A stretch of DNA of 64,000 nucleotides, from positions 372,001 through 436,000 of the forward strand of contig JADJRL010000003.1 of assembly GCA_016712225.1 (NCBI GenBank). Reading direction: 5' to 3'. The notes beneath the pieces were generated by a model. That model ran no database searches, was not told the DNA's origin, and saw nothing but the letters and a program-made list of their open reading frames with translations. Position numbers and translations under genes: made by a program. Source of the stretch: Candidatus Defluviibacterium haderslevense. Its GTDB lineage: Bacteria; Bacteroidota; Bacteroidia; Chitinophagales; Saprospiraceae. The stretch's first letter is position 1; every line of letters starts with the position of its first letter. Of the stretch, positions 36,153-44,681 are shown in pieces.

Positions 36153-37106
36153 TTATTTCTTACTTAGACTTTTACCAAATGGAAGGGTTACTCCTAACCA
36201 AGGCAATGCAAAAAATCCATCATTTTCATTAGAAATTGGGCTAAATAATCCTAAGTCTATGGATGCATGCTTACCTGCATAACGATATGCTCCAGAAATT
36301 ACATTTACGTTAGACACAAAATCACCTTCACCAAAAGCTGTAAACCAATTTTCAGTTACTAAATAACTACTCTTACTTAACCGATACATCCCACTAATAT
36401 TTACAGTAGGCCGCTTCCCCCATAAACCATCTCCCTGCGATCTAGCAAAACCCCAACCCAATCCAATACTTAAGTTATTATTTCTATTGCCATAAGAACC
36501 CAATCCATACAAGATGCCGGCAGTTCCCCTTGTTTCGTCTCCTCCGAAAGGAACAAAAAAAGCAATGGCTCCAACAGAAAAATTAAATTTTCTTTCACCG
36601 TTTCCAAACAAAAATTTTGGTGTTACCCACATTGGGGAATATTGAGCACTTTCTCTACCAAACAAAAACAAAGGAACTATCCCTAAACCACAAGTAAAAT
36701 GATCAGTAAATCCATAACTAACTTGATTCATGAATACCCATATATTTTGGTAATAGCCTTCACCTTCCCTAAGATTATAAGCGCTCGGCGCAAAAAGATA
36801 TCGACCGGCATTTGGATTCTCATACCAATATGCTCCACCATGAACTTGAATCTCTTGTATGCTCTCAATAACTTTAATATCGATTTTTTTGATAGACAAT
36901 TCTCCTAATTTTTCGGTGTTTATACGCACCAAAACAGAGTCCATAAAAATTAATGTACCCATGAAATCATTACCGTCGTTCGTTTCAATATGTATAGAGC
37001 TTCCTAATTTCAATTCTTTGGGTATACTCGGTTTTTGAGCGTTTAACATATTAAAGAAGAACAATATAAGTAGAATAGTGCAAGTCCTCAATATTTGCAT
37101 TTTCAT
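36153..37106 (-). CDS. Outer-membrane beta-barrel protein of unknown role
   Basis: The 317-residue protein has a signal peptide (MKMQILRTCTILLILFFFNM, cut near LNAQ) and a ~70-residue beta-rich segment (LGSSIHIETNDGNDFMGTLI). A glycine/aromatic-rich barrel of short alternating strands follows (FTCGLGIVPLFLFG, FNFSVGAIAFFVPFGG, LSIGLGWGFARSQ). The end LPWLGVTLPFG is barrel-like. No specific family recognised. It stands alone; the start at codon 3 is an alternative. Confidence 0.75.
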   Translation of the reverse strand: MKMQILRTCTILLILFFFNMLNAQKPSIPKELKLGSSIHIETNDGNDFMGTLIFMDSVLVRINTEKLGELSIKKIDIKVIESIQEIQVHGGAYWYENPNAGRYLFAPSAYNLREGEGYYQNIWVFMNQVSYGFTDHFTCGLGIVPLFLFGRESAQYSPMWVTPKFLFGNGERKFNFSVGAIAFFVPFGGDETRGTAGILYGLGSYGNRNNNLSIGLGWGFARSQGDGLWGKRPTVNISGMYRLSKSSYLVTENWFTAFGEGDFVSNVNVISGAYRYAGKHASIDLGLFSPISNENDGFFALPWLGVTLPFGKSLSKK

Positions 37107-37141
37107 TTGAATTAATATTTATTTAAATAAACGTAGATTTA

Positions 37142-37149
37142 CAAAATTA
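37142..37149 (-). promoter_or_regulatory. Candidate -7 box for the 36153-37106 barrel gene
   Basis: TAATTTTG on the minus strand, 36 bases before the start. Confidence 0.4.
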
Positions 37150-37402
37150 ATCCATTTCTCTATATGAAGTTAAAAATAATCCTAGTAATGCTGATTTAAA
37201 TGTGTTTAAAGACAACTATTATGTTAATGTACGATCAAAAAACAAGTTACTATATTACCTCTTTATTATGTTAAACTTAATTAATCAAACACCATTTTTG
37301 CAACAATAAATGATCAATATGCATATTATAACTTGCAATAATTTCTAACTGAATTTATATTTCAATAAATTAAAATCACATGAATAACTTATTAGTTTAC
37401 TT

Positions 37403-37410
37403 TAACTTTG
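37403..37410 (+). promoter_or_regulatory. -7 box that decides the beta-helix gene start
   Basis: TAACTTTG fits TAnnTTTG and would put transcription start near 37417, downstream of the TTG at 37408 that opens the frame. The true start is therefore the ATG at 37462. Confidence 0.55.
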
Positions 37411-37461
37411 TATCTGCAGCAAATCATTAAAAAACACATATTCAAAATTCTATCCAAAAAA

Positions 37462-39090
37462 ATGATTATTAACTTTAGTTCCAAAATATATTCGAAAATT
37501 TTCTACCGATTCATTTTGGTATTTATGCTATTTAAAACTTCGAATATAATGGCAAATTTGATTGTGGCAAACAACTCAAATTATACCAATTATTTGAATG
37601 CATTAGTTCAAGGAGATACCTTATACTTGAGGCAAGGTGTTTACGACAATAATCTTAAATTAAATGGTTTAAATGGCACACCCTTAGAGCCTATAGTAAT
37701 CATTGGAGAGGCAAATAAAACCATTTTTATAGGACAATCTTGTTGTAATACGGTGAGCATAACTAAATGCTCCTATTTAGTTATCAAAAATATTCAATTA
37801 GATGGTCAAAATCTATCCATTGATGCCGTAAAAGCAGAAGGAACAATCGGGAATTGGGCGCATCATATTACAATTGAATATCTCAACATAATAAATTATG
37901 GAAATTCTCAACAGAATGTAGGTATCAGTACTAAGTGTTCAGCTTGGAATTGGCTCATAAGAAAAAATACAATCATTGGTGCTGGGACCGGAATGTACCT
38001 TGGTAATTCGAACGGTGATGCACCCTTCGTGAATGGAATCATTGAGTATAATTACATTGCTAATACGGTGGGTTATAATATGGAAATCAAACATCAATTA
38101 AACCAAGTTAGAAATAATTTTACAGGTACTTCTGTCGATGGTAAAACGATAATCAGAAAAAATGTATTTACAAAAGATTCCACTTCATCAACTGGCGGAA
38201 ATGCCAGACCTAATTTATTGGTGGGCGGATTTCCACTTGAAGGATTTGGATCCAAAGATTACTATGAAATATATGGAAATTTTTTTTACAACAACCCAGT
38301 AGAAGCTTTATTCCAAGGAACTGGAAATATCATAATGTATAACAATATATTTGTGAATCATTACGATCCTTCTGGTTTTAGAGCCATATACATTACGCCC
38401 CAGAATGGCGTAAGCCCTCAGAATGTAAAAATTTTTCACAATACAGTATGGACACTAAATAGTTCTGGAGGTATTCGTTTGTATAATCCAAACACATCCT
38501 ATCAACAGCATTGTTACGCCAATGCGGTATTTGCAACATCACCTATAACTAATTTCACAAATAGCTTAGATAATATTACTGATTCCTATTCAAATATTGG
38601 AAAGTATGTAATTTCTGCAACTTCAAACATAACCCAACTCAACCTATATCCACGGATTGGCCAACTCACAGGTTCTTTGACATTGGATTCGTTATTTCAT
38701 TTGTACACTCAATGGGATAAGGATTTTAATGGAGATCTATATAAGTGGTCCTATCGTGGTGCATATTCTGGTTGTTGTATGAATAATGGATGGCCGCTAC
38801 AATTAGACACTATTGCTTCACAAAAAACTACCACAAGCATACATCATTTAAAAAATGAAATGGATTGTATCTTTCTTCCCAATCCAATAAACACTACTTT
38901 ATATCTAAATTGTGATTTCCTATTGCCTTGTCAAATTGAAATCTTTAATACTGTGGGTGAAAAAGTTTTTGGTACTCAATTAAGTTCGACCTCAAACACC
39001 ATTGATTTTACAAATAGATCCAAGGGAATATATATTATGTCTTTTAAAACTAAAAATGGAATTTTTGTAAAGAAGATTCTAAAGCAATAA
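37462..39090 (+). CDS. Secreted right-handed beta-helix protein with T9SS type A sorting domain
   Basis: The 542-residue protein starts at ATG 37462 (a longer frame begins at TTG 37408 inside the promoter box). The signal sequence FILVFMLFKTSNIMA is followed by NYLNALVQGDTLYLRQGVYD, the entry of parallel beta-helix lyase-like proteins (PL6/chondroitinase B-like). Coils of the type HITIEYLNIINYGN, IIRKNVFTKD and IIMYNNIFVNH run to residue ~450. The end is a type A sorting domain (FLPNPINTTLYLN ... RSKGIYIMSFKTKNGIFVKK). A polysaccharide-acting role is likely from the fold but catalytic residues were not identified. Confidence 0.85.
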   Translation: MIINFSSKIYSKIFYRFILVFMLFKTSNIMANLIVANNSNYTNYLNALVQGDTLYLRQGVYDNNLKLNGLNGTPLEPIVIIGEANKTIFIGQSCCNTVSITKCSYLVIKNIQLDGQNLSIDAVKAEGTIGNWAHHITIEYLNIINYGNSQQNVGISTKCSAWNWLIRKNTIIGAGTGMYLGNSNGDAPFVNGIIEYNYIANTVGYNMEIKHQLNQVRNNFTGTSVDGKTIIRKNVFTKDSTSSTGGNARPNLLVGGFPLEGFGSKDYYEIYGNFFYNNPVEALFQGTGNIIMYNNIFVNHYDPSGFRAIYITPQNGVSPQNVKIFHNTVWTLNSSGGIRLYNPNTSYQQHCYANAVFATSPITNFTNSLDNITDSYSNIGKYVISATSNITQLNLYPRIGQLTGSLTLDSLFHLYTQWDKDFNGDLYKWSYRGAYSGCCMNNGWPLQLDTIASQKTTTSIHHLKNEMDCIFLPNPINTTLYLNCDFLLPCQIEIFNTVGEKVFGTQLSSTSNTIDFTNRSKGIYIMSFKTKNGIFVKKILKQ

Positions 39091-39116
39091 AAACAAATAT
39101 TCGAATCAAATTGAAA

Positions 39117-39150
39117 TATCTTTGATTCAAAATTAAATTCTATATATTTG
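39117..39150 (+). promoter_or_regulatory. Candidate promoter of the ChaN-like gene
   Basis: TTG (39122-39124), 18-base spacer, TATATTTG (39143-39150), 118 bases before the start. A second possible -7 box, TATCTTTG (39117-39124), overlaps. The TTG lies in the right arm of an 8-bp hairpin (GAATCAAA 39103-39110 / TTTGATTC 39121-39128) that may end the upstream transcript. Confidence 0.45.
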
Positions 39151-39267
39151 AGGCCATTTAATGTAAATTATAGCATTTATCCAAGTTGTAATAAATCCAT
39201 AAACATTAATTAAAATCAACTAAATATTAAACACATAAATTATCAATAAATATAAAAGATTCCTCAT

Positions 39268-40254
39268 ATGAAAAAATTCAAAAAAGTAATTTTAAAATAC
39301 AATAAAATAAATTCATTTACATCTAATATTTTTAAAACACAATTTTTGTGTTTTGTATTATTTATGAATGTCCCTACTTTTGCTCAAATCACGGAAGTAA
39401 ATTATAAAATATATTCGACAAGACTCAATAAAGAAGTTAATGTAAATGACATTGTTGAAGATATGAAGAATTATAATGTACTTTTTTTTGGAGAAGAACA
39501 CAATGATTCTGTAGCTCATTTTCTTGAACATAAAATATTTGAAACACTACATCAATCTTTCTCTAACAACACTACCTTATCTATGGAAATGTTTGATCGA
39601 GATGTACAAACTGTAATGAATGAATATCTTCAAGGAAGTATACGTGAAAAAAATTTCACAAAAGATGCTCGTTCCTGGAGTAATTACAGGGATTATAAAC
39701 CCATGGTTGAATATGCTAAAAGCAATAAACTAGATGTCATTTGCGCCAATTCACCTACTAGATATACTAATTTAGCTGGAAGAAAAGGACAGAAGGCCTT
39801 GATGGCATTATCTTCGGATTCAAAAAAGTATTTTGCTCCCTTACCTTATGATACGGCATCTGGAAAATATTATGAAAAATTAACGGCCCTTACAAAACAC
39901 GATGCCCCTTCTACAAATGACACAACTAAAGCAGCAGCACAACCTATAATGCCAAGCGGATTCAATTTAATCATGGGGCAATCACTTTGGGACGCTACTA
40001 TGGCATATTCTATTTCCAAATACCTAAAACAACATAAAAACAAAAAAGTGTTTCAAATCAATGGAAGATTCCATAGTGACGAGGGTTTTGCTATAGTTAC
40101 ACAACTTAAAAAATACAGTCCAAAAGTAAAATCACTCATCATTTCAACAGGTAGCGACGATTCTTTTCCGAACATAGATTGGAACATTCACAAGCACCTA
40201 GGCGACTACATTATTATAACAGATCCTAATATCCCAAAAACTTATAAAGAATAG
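39268..40254 (+). CDS. ChaN-family (haem-binding uptake-like) protein
   Basis: The 328-residue protein has a signal-like hydrophobic segment (FLCFVLFMNVPTFAQ) and the ChaN domain (PF04187): VLFFGEEHNDSVAHFLEHKI, SLSMEMFDRDVQTVMNEYL, ARSWSNYRDYKPMVEYAKS, VFQINGRFHSDEGFA. ChaN of Campylobacter is an iron-regulated lipoprotein that binds two haems as a dimer; here no lipobox Cys is seen, so it may be soluble periplasmic. Partner genes for haem uptake are not adjacent. Confidence 0.83.
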   Translation: MKKFKKVILKYNKINSFTSNIFKTQFLCFVLFMNVPTFAQITEVNYKIYSTRLNKEVNVNDIVEDMKNYNVLFFGEEHNDSVAHFLEHKIFETLHQSFSNNTTLSMEMFDRDVQTVMNEYLQGSIREKNFTKDARSWSNYRDYKPMVEYAKSNKLDVICANSPTRYTNLAGRKGQKALMALSSDSKKYFAPLPYDTASGKYYEKLTALTKHDAPSTNDTTKAAAQPIMPSGFNLIMGQSLWDATMAYSISKYLKQHKNKKVFQINGRFHSDEGFAIVTQLKKYSPKVKSLIISTGSDDSFPNIDWNIHKHLGDYIIITDPNIPKTYKE

Positions 40255-40484
40255 TAAAATTATCAATCAGAAGACTAAAAGTCAATTGAATATTTTAAAA
40301 CTAGCACCTATAACCTTCTCTTTTTTAAAACAAATTGCTTTTGTAAGCAAAACTTAGATATTTCAAAAGAAGATTCTAATCCCTTCAACATTTAAGCTAT
40401 AAAAGTAAAACAATAAGTAATTTTCTAAAATCTAGAATAAATTGTTTACTTTTATTCTATTAATTAACCAACAAAACCAAAATT

Positions 40485-40970
40485 ATGAACTTCAAACTTC
40501 AATTACCCATACTATTGGGAGCAATTGTATTATTATTCACTTCTTGTGCTAAACCGGTAGAAGCGCCAAAACCCATCGATTTGGATGCGCTAAAAGTTGA
40601 AATCCAGAAAATGGAGGATGCTTTCGCAGCAGCTGAAAAAGCAAAAGATGCCGCTGCTGTCGCCGCCTATTACAGTGATGACGCTATAAGCTATGGAAGA
40701 AACTCTGAACCAACATCAGGTAAAGCGGCTATTCAAGCAAAAATTGCTGAAGGCATAGCAAAAGATACTACAGGAAAAACCAATGTTTATAAAGTGGTAG
40801 ATTTATTTGCCGAAGGAAATTCTGCTGTAGAAATAGGATCTTGGACAGAATTCAGTCCATCAGGTGAAGAATTATCTAAAGGCCATTATATGTCTTACTT
40901 TCAAAAAAGAGATGGCAAATATGTTTGTGTAAGGGACATGAATGTCTCGTCGACTAAAGATCAAAAGTAA
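40485..40970 (+). CDS. SnoaL/DUF4440-like lipoprotein
   Basis: The 161-residue protein has a lipoprotein signal (LLFTSCAKP) and an NTF2-like/SnoaL fold with DUF4440 features: KMEDAFAAAEKAKDAAAVAA, YYSDDAISYGRNSEPTSGKA, a closing RDGKYVCVRDMNV. Such proteins are small ligand-binding or isomerase-like barrels of mostly unknown function. It is monocistronic, with a strong terminator 37 bases after the stop. Confidence 0.85.
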   Translation: MNFKLQLPILLGAIVLLFTSCAKPVEAPKPIDLDALKVEIQKMEDAFAAAEKAKDAAAVAAYYSDDAISYGRNSEPTSGKAAIQAKIAEGIAKDTTGKTNVYKVVDLFAEGNSAVEIGSWTEFSPSGEELSKGHYMSYFQKRDGKYVCVRDMNVSSTKDQK

Positions 40971-41006
40971 TGTAACATAAAATATATTACGTATTATTCT
41001 AAATAT

Positions 41007-41041
41007 AAAAAAGGAGCGTGTAGTTACTTGCTCCTTTTTTT
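41007..41041 (+). terminator. Rho-independent terminator after the SnoaL-like gene
   Basis: AAAAAAGGAGC (41007-41017) pairs with GCTCCTTTTTTT (41030-41041); stem of eleven base pairs closing a 12-base loop and ending in a T run. Confidence 0.85.
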
Positions 41042-41129
41042 ATACTCAAACGAAATATACACTATAAAACCATTCTATGCAATAGAATTTCTATTCCAAG
41101 TCAAAATACCTTCAAATTCAAGCACTTCC

Positions 41130-41345
41130 TCTTATCTCACTTTCGCGATTCCTTCGCTTGAAGCACTGCCGTACTTCACTCCGCCAGTAGACGGAGATCG
41201 CTCACTCCCCTTCACCATTGGAACCACTATGGTTTGTCATAACCTAACCCACCATCTTTCGATGTTCATTCACTTAATGAACTGCCGTTCATTACTTTGA
41301 TTGACATCAAAGATCGTTCATTCATGGGAGCGCTTGTCTTTATTG
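41130..41345. other. Structured, GC-richer non-coding segment
   Basis: Between two terminators lies a segment clearly richer in G+C than its surroundings. It contains CTCCG...CGGAG (41179-41196), then two perfect hairpins in a row: TAATGAAC-TGCC-GTTCATTA (41275-41294) and CTTTGAT-TGAC-ATCAAAG (41295-41312). GTTCATT occurs three times and ACTGCCGT twice. The second hairpin also matches the FNR consensus TTGAT-N4-ATCAA. An overlapping 90-residue frame has no signal, RBS or protein-like composition. It may be a dispersed repeat or a small RNA. Confidence 0.45.
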
Positions 41346-41387
41346 GTCTTTTGTCTTTCATCACGAAATACTATTGCATAATACAGG

Positions 41388-41428
41388 ATAAAAAAATAGT
41401 CATTAGAAAAAATTCCCAATGACTATTT
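41388..41428 (-). terminator. Rho-independent terminator of the fasciclin gene
   Basis: On the minus strand AAATAGTCATT (41428-41418) pairs perfectly with AATGACTATTT (41404-41394) around a 13-base loop and runs into TTTTATCC. It lies 31 bases after the fasciclin stop. Confidence 0.8.
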
Positions 41429-41458
41429 AACAATAAAAAAAAACGAAATGAATGAATT

Positions 41459-42022
41459 TTATTGAGGTAATAATACTTCGTCGATGACATGTATGATGCC
41501 ATTTGAAGTAGGAAAGGAAGCTAAAATAGTAGCTTTCCCGTTAACCATTACCTTACCATCTTTTTTACTGATGCTAACCTTTCCTCCATTGACTTGTTCA
41601 AAAGATTGGCCATCATCCATGTAATCAGTTTTTAAAGTACCTACATAAGTATGATACTCCAAAATACTTTTTAAATCAGCTAATTTTTCAGGTTTTAATA
41701 AACCTTCAACTGTCCCAGCTGGTAATTTAGCAAATGCATCATTGGTTGGCGCAAAAACAGTAAACGGTCCAGCATTACTTAGAGCATCAACTAAACCCGC
41801 AGCTTGAACCGCCGCTACAAGTGTAGTATGATCCTTACTTCCTACAGCTACTTGTACAATATTTGGGCTAGATACATCATCCTTTACCCCAGATTGCCCT
41901 ACCATTGGTGCTTCTGTAGATATTACATCTGCTGCAGACATATTCTTACTTTCAGACCCCGATTTACATCCTACGAAACTCAGGATCACCACAATTGCAA
42001 AAACGTTAAAAATTGGCTTCAT
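41459..42022 (-). CDS. Fasciclin-domain lipoprotein
   Basis: The 187-residue protein has a lipoprotein signal (ILSFVGCKSG, C19) and one fasciclin (FAS1) domain over residues ~50-187: HTTLVAAVQAAGLVDALSNA, GPFTVFAPTNDAFAKLP, LKSILEYHTYVG, NGIIHVIDEVLLPQ. FAS1 domains mediate adhesion or bind small ligands at the cell surface. A Crp/Fnr-type palindrome centred 68 bases before the start, and a terminator after it, mark a single-gene unit under low-oxygen or NO control (inference). Confidence 0.92.
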   Translation of the reverse strand: MKPIFNVFAIVVILSFVGCKSGSESKNMSAADVISTEAPMVGQSGVKDDVSSPNIVQVAVGSKDHTTLVAAVQAAGLVDALSNAGPFTVFAPTNDAFAKLPAGTVEGLLKPEKLADLKSILEYHTYVGTLKTDYMDDGQSFEQVNGGKVSISKKDGKVMVNGKATILASFPTSNGIIHVIDEVLLPQ

Positions 42023-42081
42023 ATTTTATTCTTATGTAGATTTAATGATATAGCAAAGAAACTACAGCAATTACAAATTTT

Positions 42082-42099
42082 TTATGACTTTAATCATAA
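42082..42099 (-). promoter_or_regulatory. Crp/Fnr-type operator before the fasciclin gene
   Basis: TTATGA-CTTTAA-TCATAA, a 6-bp inverted repeat of the form ATGAY-N4-ATCAT. A -7-like box TTTCTTTG (minus, 42062-42055) lies 28 bases downstream of the centre, which puts the site near -42, the class II activator position. The site overlaps the last codons of the upstream gene. Confidence 0.55.
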
Positions 42100-43310
42100 G
42101 AATTTAATTTTCTTAGTTGAATAATTAATAAAGCAACAAGTCCAAAAAACATTATGATTGCAGCTACAAATAATGTTTCATTTGCATAAGGAATTAAAGT
42201 GTAACTAAAAGATCCAATACCTTGAACAAGCAATATAAATTCGTTAAAAAAGATCCCAAATACAAATATTGTGATAGCCGTAATTGTATTTTTAAACGTT
42301 CCTAGCGCATTGAAACAAAAAATGTACACCACTAAAAAAAACGATATGATAGCAAGTAAAACTAAGTGCAAATAGGCAATAACAATTGGCCTAAAACCAA
42401 ATGCTAATTTACTTATACTTGGTATAGCAGAACCTAATTGAAGCAGCAATTTAATACTTATCGCTAAAGCCAATATTAAGAAAAATTTCCGCCATATCGG
42501 TTTAATAGACGTCTTGAATATTGAAAGGTTTTGCTGTACCAATTGGAGTAATTTAATCCACCCTAAGACTTGCATAAAAGCGCCAATAACGACTAGTATA
42601 TAAAGCCATATAGGTAACTTCATCCACAATGTAGATAAAAAATAGGTAGGTATACATGCTATGGCAAACAACCAAAATATTTGCGAATTAAATTTGAGTA
42701 TTGGTATGAAACGATACAATTGACTTATGAATAAACCCATACATGAAAAGAAGAAAAAACCATTATATTGAAAATGCAAATAATAATAAACTGATGCTAA
42801 ATAATTTTGGGGAAGATGCTTTGTTATCATCATGTAGGCCAATGCAAAAGTACCCAGTGAAGAAAATATGTAAAAAGCAAGGGAAGCTTTAAACCAATTT
42901 TTACTGGGATGTGGGCCGATTAGCTTTAAATCCTTTAAAAAACAAAATATAAAAATATAGGTGTTTAAAATGGACAGCGTTGAAAAAAAAATAGAGATGA
43001 CTCCATAACCTTGTATTGCAAAAGAAAACAACATCCCATATGCACAAACTAAATTTCCGATAATGATCGGCTTGTATTTACTTAACACCGTTGTTTTCTG
43101 CTCATCTAGAAACATAAGCATTAAAACAAAAAGGGTATGAGCAATCCATCCAGAAAAAGCAAAATGCGAATGTGCATGCTGAATATGTTTTTGATCCAAA
43201 TATGGAAATTCAAATCCAATTTTATATCTCATTATCACACCCAATAAAGCTACAATACTCAAATTTAATATAGATATATGTAACCACTTTTCTTTTAAAT
43301 AATCATTCAT
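42090..43310 (-). CDS. Multi-pass membrane protein resembling haem-copper oxidase subunit I
   Basis: The 406-residue protein has about eleven to twelve helices. Histidines fall where oxidase subunit I has them: QHAHSHFAFSGW in an early helix (cf. the low-spin haem helix), YYYLHFQYNGFFFF (cf. the CuB helix) and VIAYLHLVLLAIISFF (cf. the AHVHIG helix of CcoN). The similarity is to pattern only; the CuB ligand set is incomplete. It may be a divergent NO-reductase/NnrS-like haem protein. The stop of the Crp/Fnr gene overlaps its start by one base, so the two form an operon. Confidence 0.65.
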   Translation of the reverse strand: MNDYLKEKWLHISILNLSIVALLGVIMRYKIGFEFPYLDQKHIQHAHSHFAFSGWIAHTLFVLMLMFLDEQKTTVLSKYKPIIIGNLVCAYGMLFSFAIQGYGVISIFFSTLSILNTYIFIFCFLKDLKLIGPHPSKNWFKASLAFYIFSSLGTFALAYMMITKHLPQNYLASVYYYLHFQYNGFFFFSCMGLFISQLYRFIPILKFNSQIFWLFAIACIPTYFLSTLWMKLPIWLYILVVIGAFMQVLGWIKLLQLVQQNLSIFKTSIKPIWRKFFLILALAISIKLLLQLGSAIPSISKLAFGFRPIVIAYLHLVLLAIISFFLVVYIFCFNALGTFKNTITAITIFVFGIFFNEFILLVQGIGSFSYTLIPYANETLFVAAIIMFFGLVALLIIQLRKLNSYD

Positions 43311-43903
43311 TAAAAATATAATTTTCTTTGTTTTATATCAACTCGTCTGGTCTCTTCAAGCTTTTTCAATGTTCTAATAACGGTCTCAACACGCAATCCA
43401 GTGAAATTAGCAATCTCTTGTCTGGTATAGGGTATATGTATTTTGTCTTCTTTAGCATTTGATTTGGCTTTAAATGCATACAAAAAACTAATAATTCTTT
43501 CTTCAGGTGTATGATTAATGATGTCTCGAAGTAATTTTGACTTCATTAAAACCCTCCTTGCAAAAAGTGTAGTAAACGTATGATGTATTGCAGGATATTC
43601 ACTTAATATTCTAAAAAATGTTGTTTTTGACAATTTAATAATTGTACAATCTGTAATTGTTACTGCAGTTGCAGGATAACTTTCATCAATAAATAGTGGT
43701 GGCTCACCAAAACTATCTCCATCATGAAACACCCCTTGAGTAAATTCTTTACAATCATCATTGGAATTACTCATTTTTACTGTACCTTTTTTTATTTGAA
43801 AGTAAAATTGTGCCAATGCTCCTTCGTCAAATATAATTTCATTTTTATTATATTTCTTTACTACCGCTCCCCAGGTAATCAAAATATTTTCATCGATCTG
43901 CAT
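43310..43903 (-). CDS. Crp/Fnr-family transcriptional regulator
   Basis: The 197-residue protein has an N-terminal cyclic-nucleotide-binding-like barrel (residues ~15-120; EGALAQFYFQIKKGTVKMS, GDSFGEPPLFIDESYPATAV) and a C-terminal helix-turn-helix (TRQEIANFTGLRVETVIRTL, residues ~160-185). The E..(V/T)..R recognition pattern expected for TTGAT/ATGAT half-sites is present. It lacks the N-terminal Cys cluster of Fnr, so oxygen sensing by FeS is unlikely; DNR-like NO or haem sensing is possible. It is coupled to the oxidase-like gene and is the best candidate reader of the two palindromes at 42082 and 51115. Confidence 0.9.
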   Translation of the reverse strand: MQIDENILITWGAVVKKYNKNEIIFDEGALAQFYFQIKKGTVKMSNSNDDCKEFTQGVFHDGDSFGEPPLFIDESYPATAVTITDCTIIKLSKTTFFRILSEYPAIHHTFTTLFARRVLMKSKLLRDIINHTPEERIISFLYAFKAKSNAKEDKIHIPYTRQEIANFTGLRVETVIRTLKKLEETRRVDIKQRKLYF

Positions 43904-43996
43904 TGGTTCCTTTCATTTGATCTCCTGTAAATATAATAATCAATTTCAATTCTAGATATCTTTCCTGTGGCAAAATTAAATACTAAAACATACACT

Positions 43997-44371
43997 TTAT
44001 TGATTTATTAACTTTATTTGCATTACAGTTGCGATGCTTTGAGCTCGTTGTTTAATGAGTTCGGCCTTTTCTCCTTGAAAAAGCTCATTAACTGTTTCGT
44101 TAAATAAGTGTATCCAATGTTGAAAATGATCCATTGTTATCGGTTTAATTTGACTAATTTCTCTATGCTTGATCATTGGATTTCCTTCGTAAGTTCCCGT
44201 GGAGAATACAATATTTTCCCAAAATTGATACATTATGGGTAAATGCCTTTCCCAATTGGTCTGAGCTATTTCAGTAAAAAAGAATCCAATGCTAGCATCC
44301 TTTCTAACTTTTTCATAAAACAAGTTGACTATCCTTTCGATATCAACTCTATTTTTAATGTCCGTTTTCAT
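43997..44371 (-). CDS. Group III truncated haemoglobin
   Basis: Started at ATG 44371 the 124-residue protein matches group III truncated haemoglobins: VDIERIVNLFYEKVRKDASI, GFFFTEIA...W..HLPIMYQFWENIVFSTGTYEGNP, with the proximal-side histidine in MDHFQHWIHLFNETV. A longer frame starting at 44440 overlaps the upstream gene and has no family match. Group III globins bind O2/NO in the cytosol and often serve NO detoxification or terminal-oxidase supply. It is the last gene of the nos operon. Confidence 0.88.
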   Translation of the reverse strand: MKTDIKNRVDIERIVNLFYEKVRKDASIGFFFTEIAQTNWERHLPIMYQFWENIVFSTGTYEGNPMIKHREISQIKPITMDHFQHWIHLFNETVNELFQGEKAELIKQRAQSIATVMQIKLINQ

Positions 44372-44381
44372 GTTGCGCAAT

Positions 44382-44681
44382 TTATCTTTGAAACAATAAA
44401 CACAATGTATCAATCTCGGCATCGACAAAATGTAATTCATTCATAGACATTTCAAATTCATCAGATAGAATCAATCTACTGTGTGCTCCAATAGCTCGAA
44501 TGATCAATTGTCCCATTAAAAAGGTCAGTTGGAAAGACCTTTTACAATGATATTCTTTTATAACTTTGACTAATCTAAAATAGATCAGCAAAAACTTTAA
44601 TTCGACTCCTTTAAAAAGAATTTTAGTTACTAGATCTGAAGTATTTTCCGTTTGAGCGATTACACTTTTGAAAGTTGTCAT
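44382..44681 (-). CDS. Unknown 99-residue protein in the nos operon
   Basis: The frame reads MTTFKSVIAQTENTSDLVTK, LKFLLIYFRLVKVIKEYHCK, LMGQLIIRAIGAHSRLIL, ending VDAEIDTLCLLFQR. It overlaps the nosY stop by four bases and is 10 bases before the haemoglobin start, which argues that it is a real translated gene. One hydrophobic, possibly amphipathic stretch is present but no clear membrane helix; two Cys and a few His. No family recognised. Confidence 0.6.
   Translation of the reverse strand: MTTFKSVIAQTENTSDLVTKILFKGVELKFLLIYFRLVKVIKEYHCKRSFQLTFLMGQLIIRAIGAHSRLILSDEFEMSMNELHFVDAEIDTLCLLFQR

Larger units (their letters stand above)
37107..37461. other. Divergent intergenic region with two promoter boxes
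   Basis: This AT-rich spacer lies between the barrel gene (minus) and the beta-helix gene (plus). It holds a -7 box on each strand, at 37142-37149 and 37403-37410, and nothing else recognisable. Confidence 0.55.

Noticed and set aside
39103..39128. Hairpin GAATCAAA/TTTGATTC as a terminator after the beta-helix gene
   Set aside because: No T run follows; noted only beside the overlapping promoter candidate.
41028..41300. A 90-codon plus-strand frame across the structured segment
   Set aside because: It starts inside a terminator stem, has no RBS, and runs through hairpins; the non-coding reading explains the sequence better.
41297..41310. FNR box TTGAT-TGAC-ATCAA as an operator of a neighbouring gene
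   Set aside because: It lies beyond the 3' ends of both flanking genes and inside a hairpin, so it cannot be a promoter site for any annotated gene; kept only as part of the structured segment.
44372..44440. Longer N-terminus for the truncated haemoglobin
   Set aside because: The extra 23 residues overlap the upstream gene and match nothing in group III globins; ATG 44371 gives the family length.
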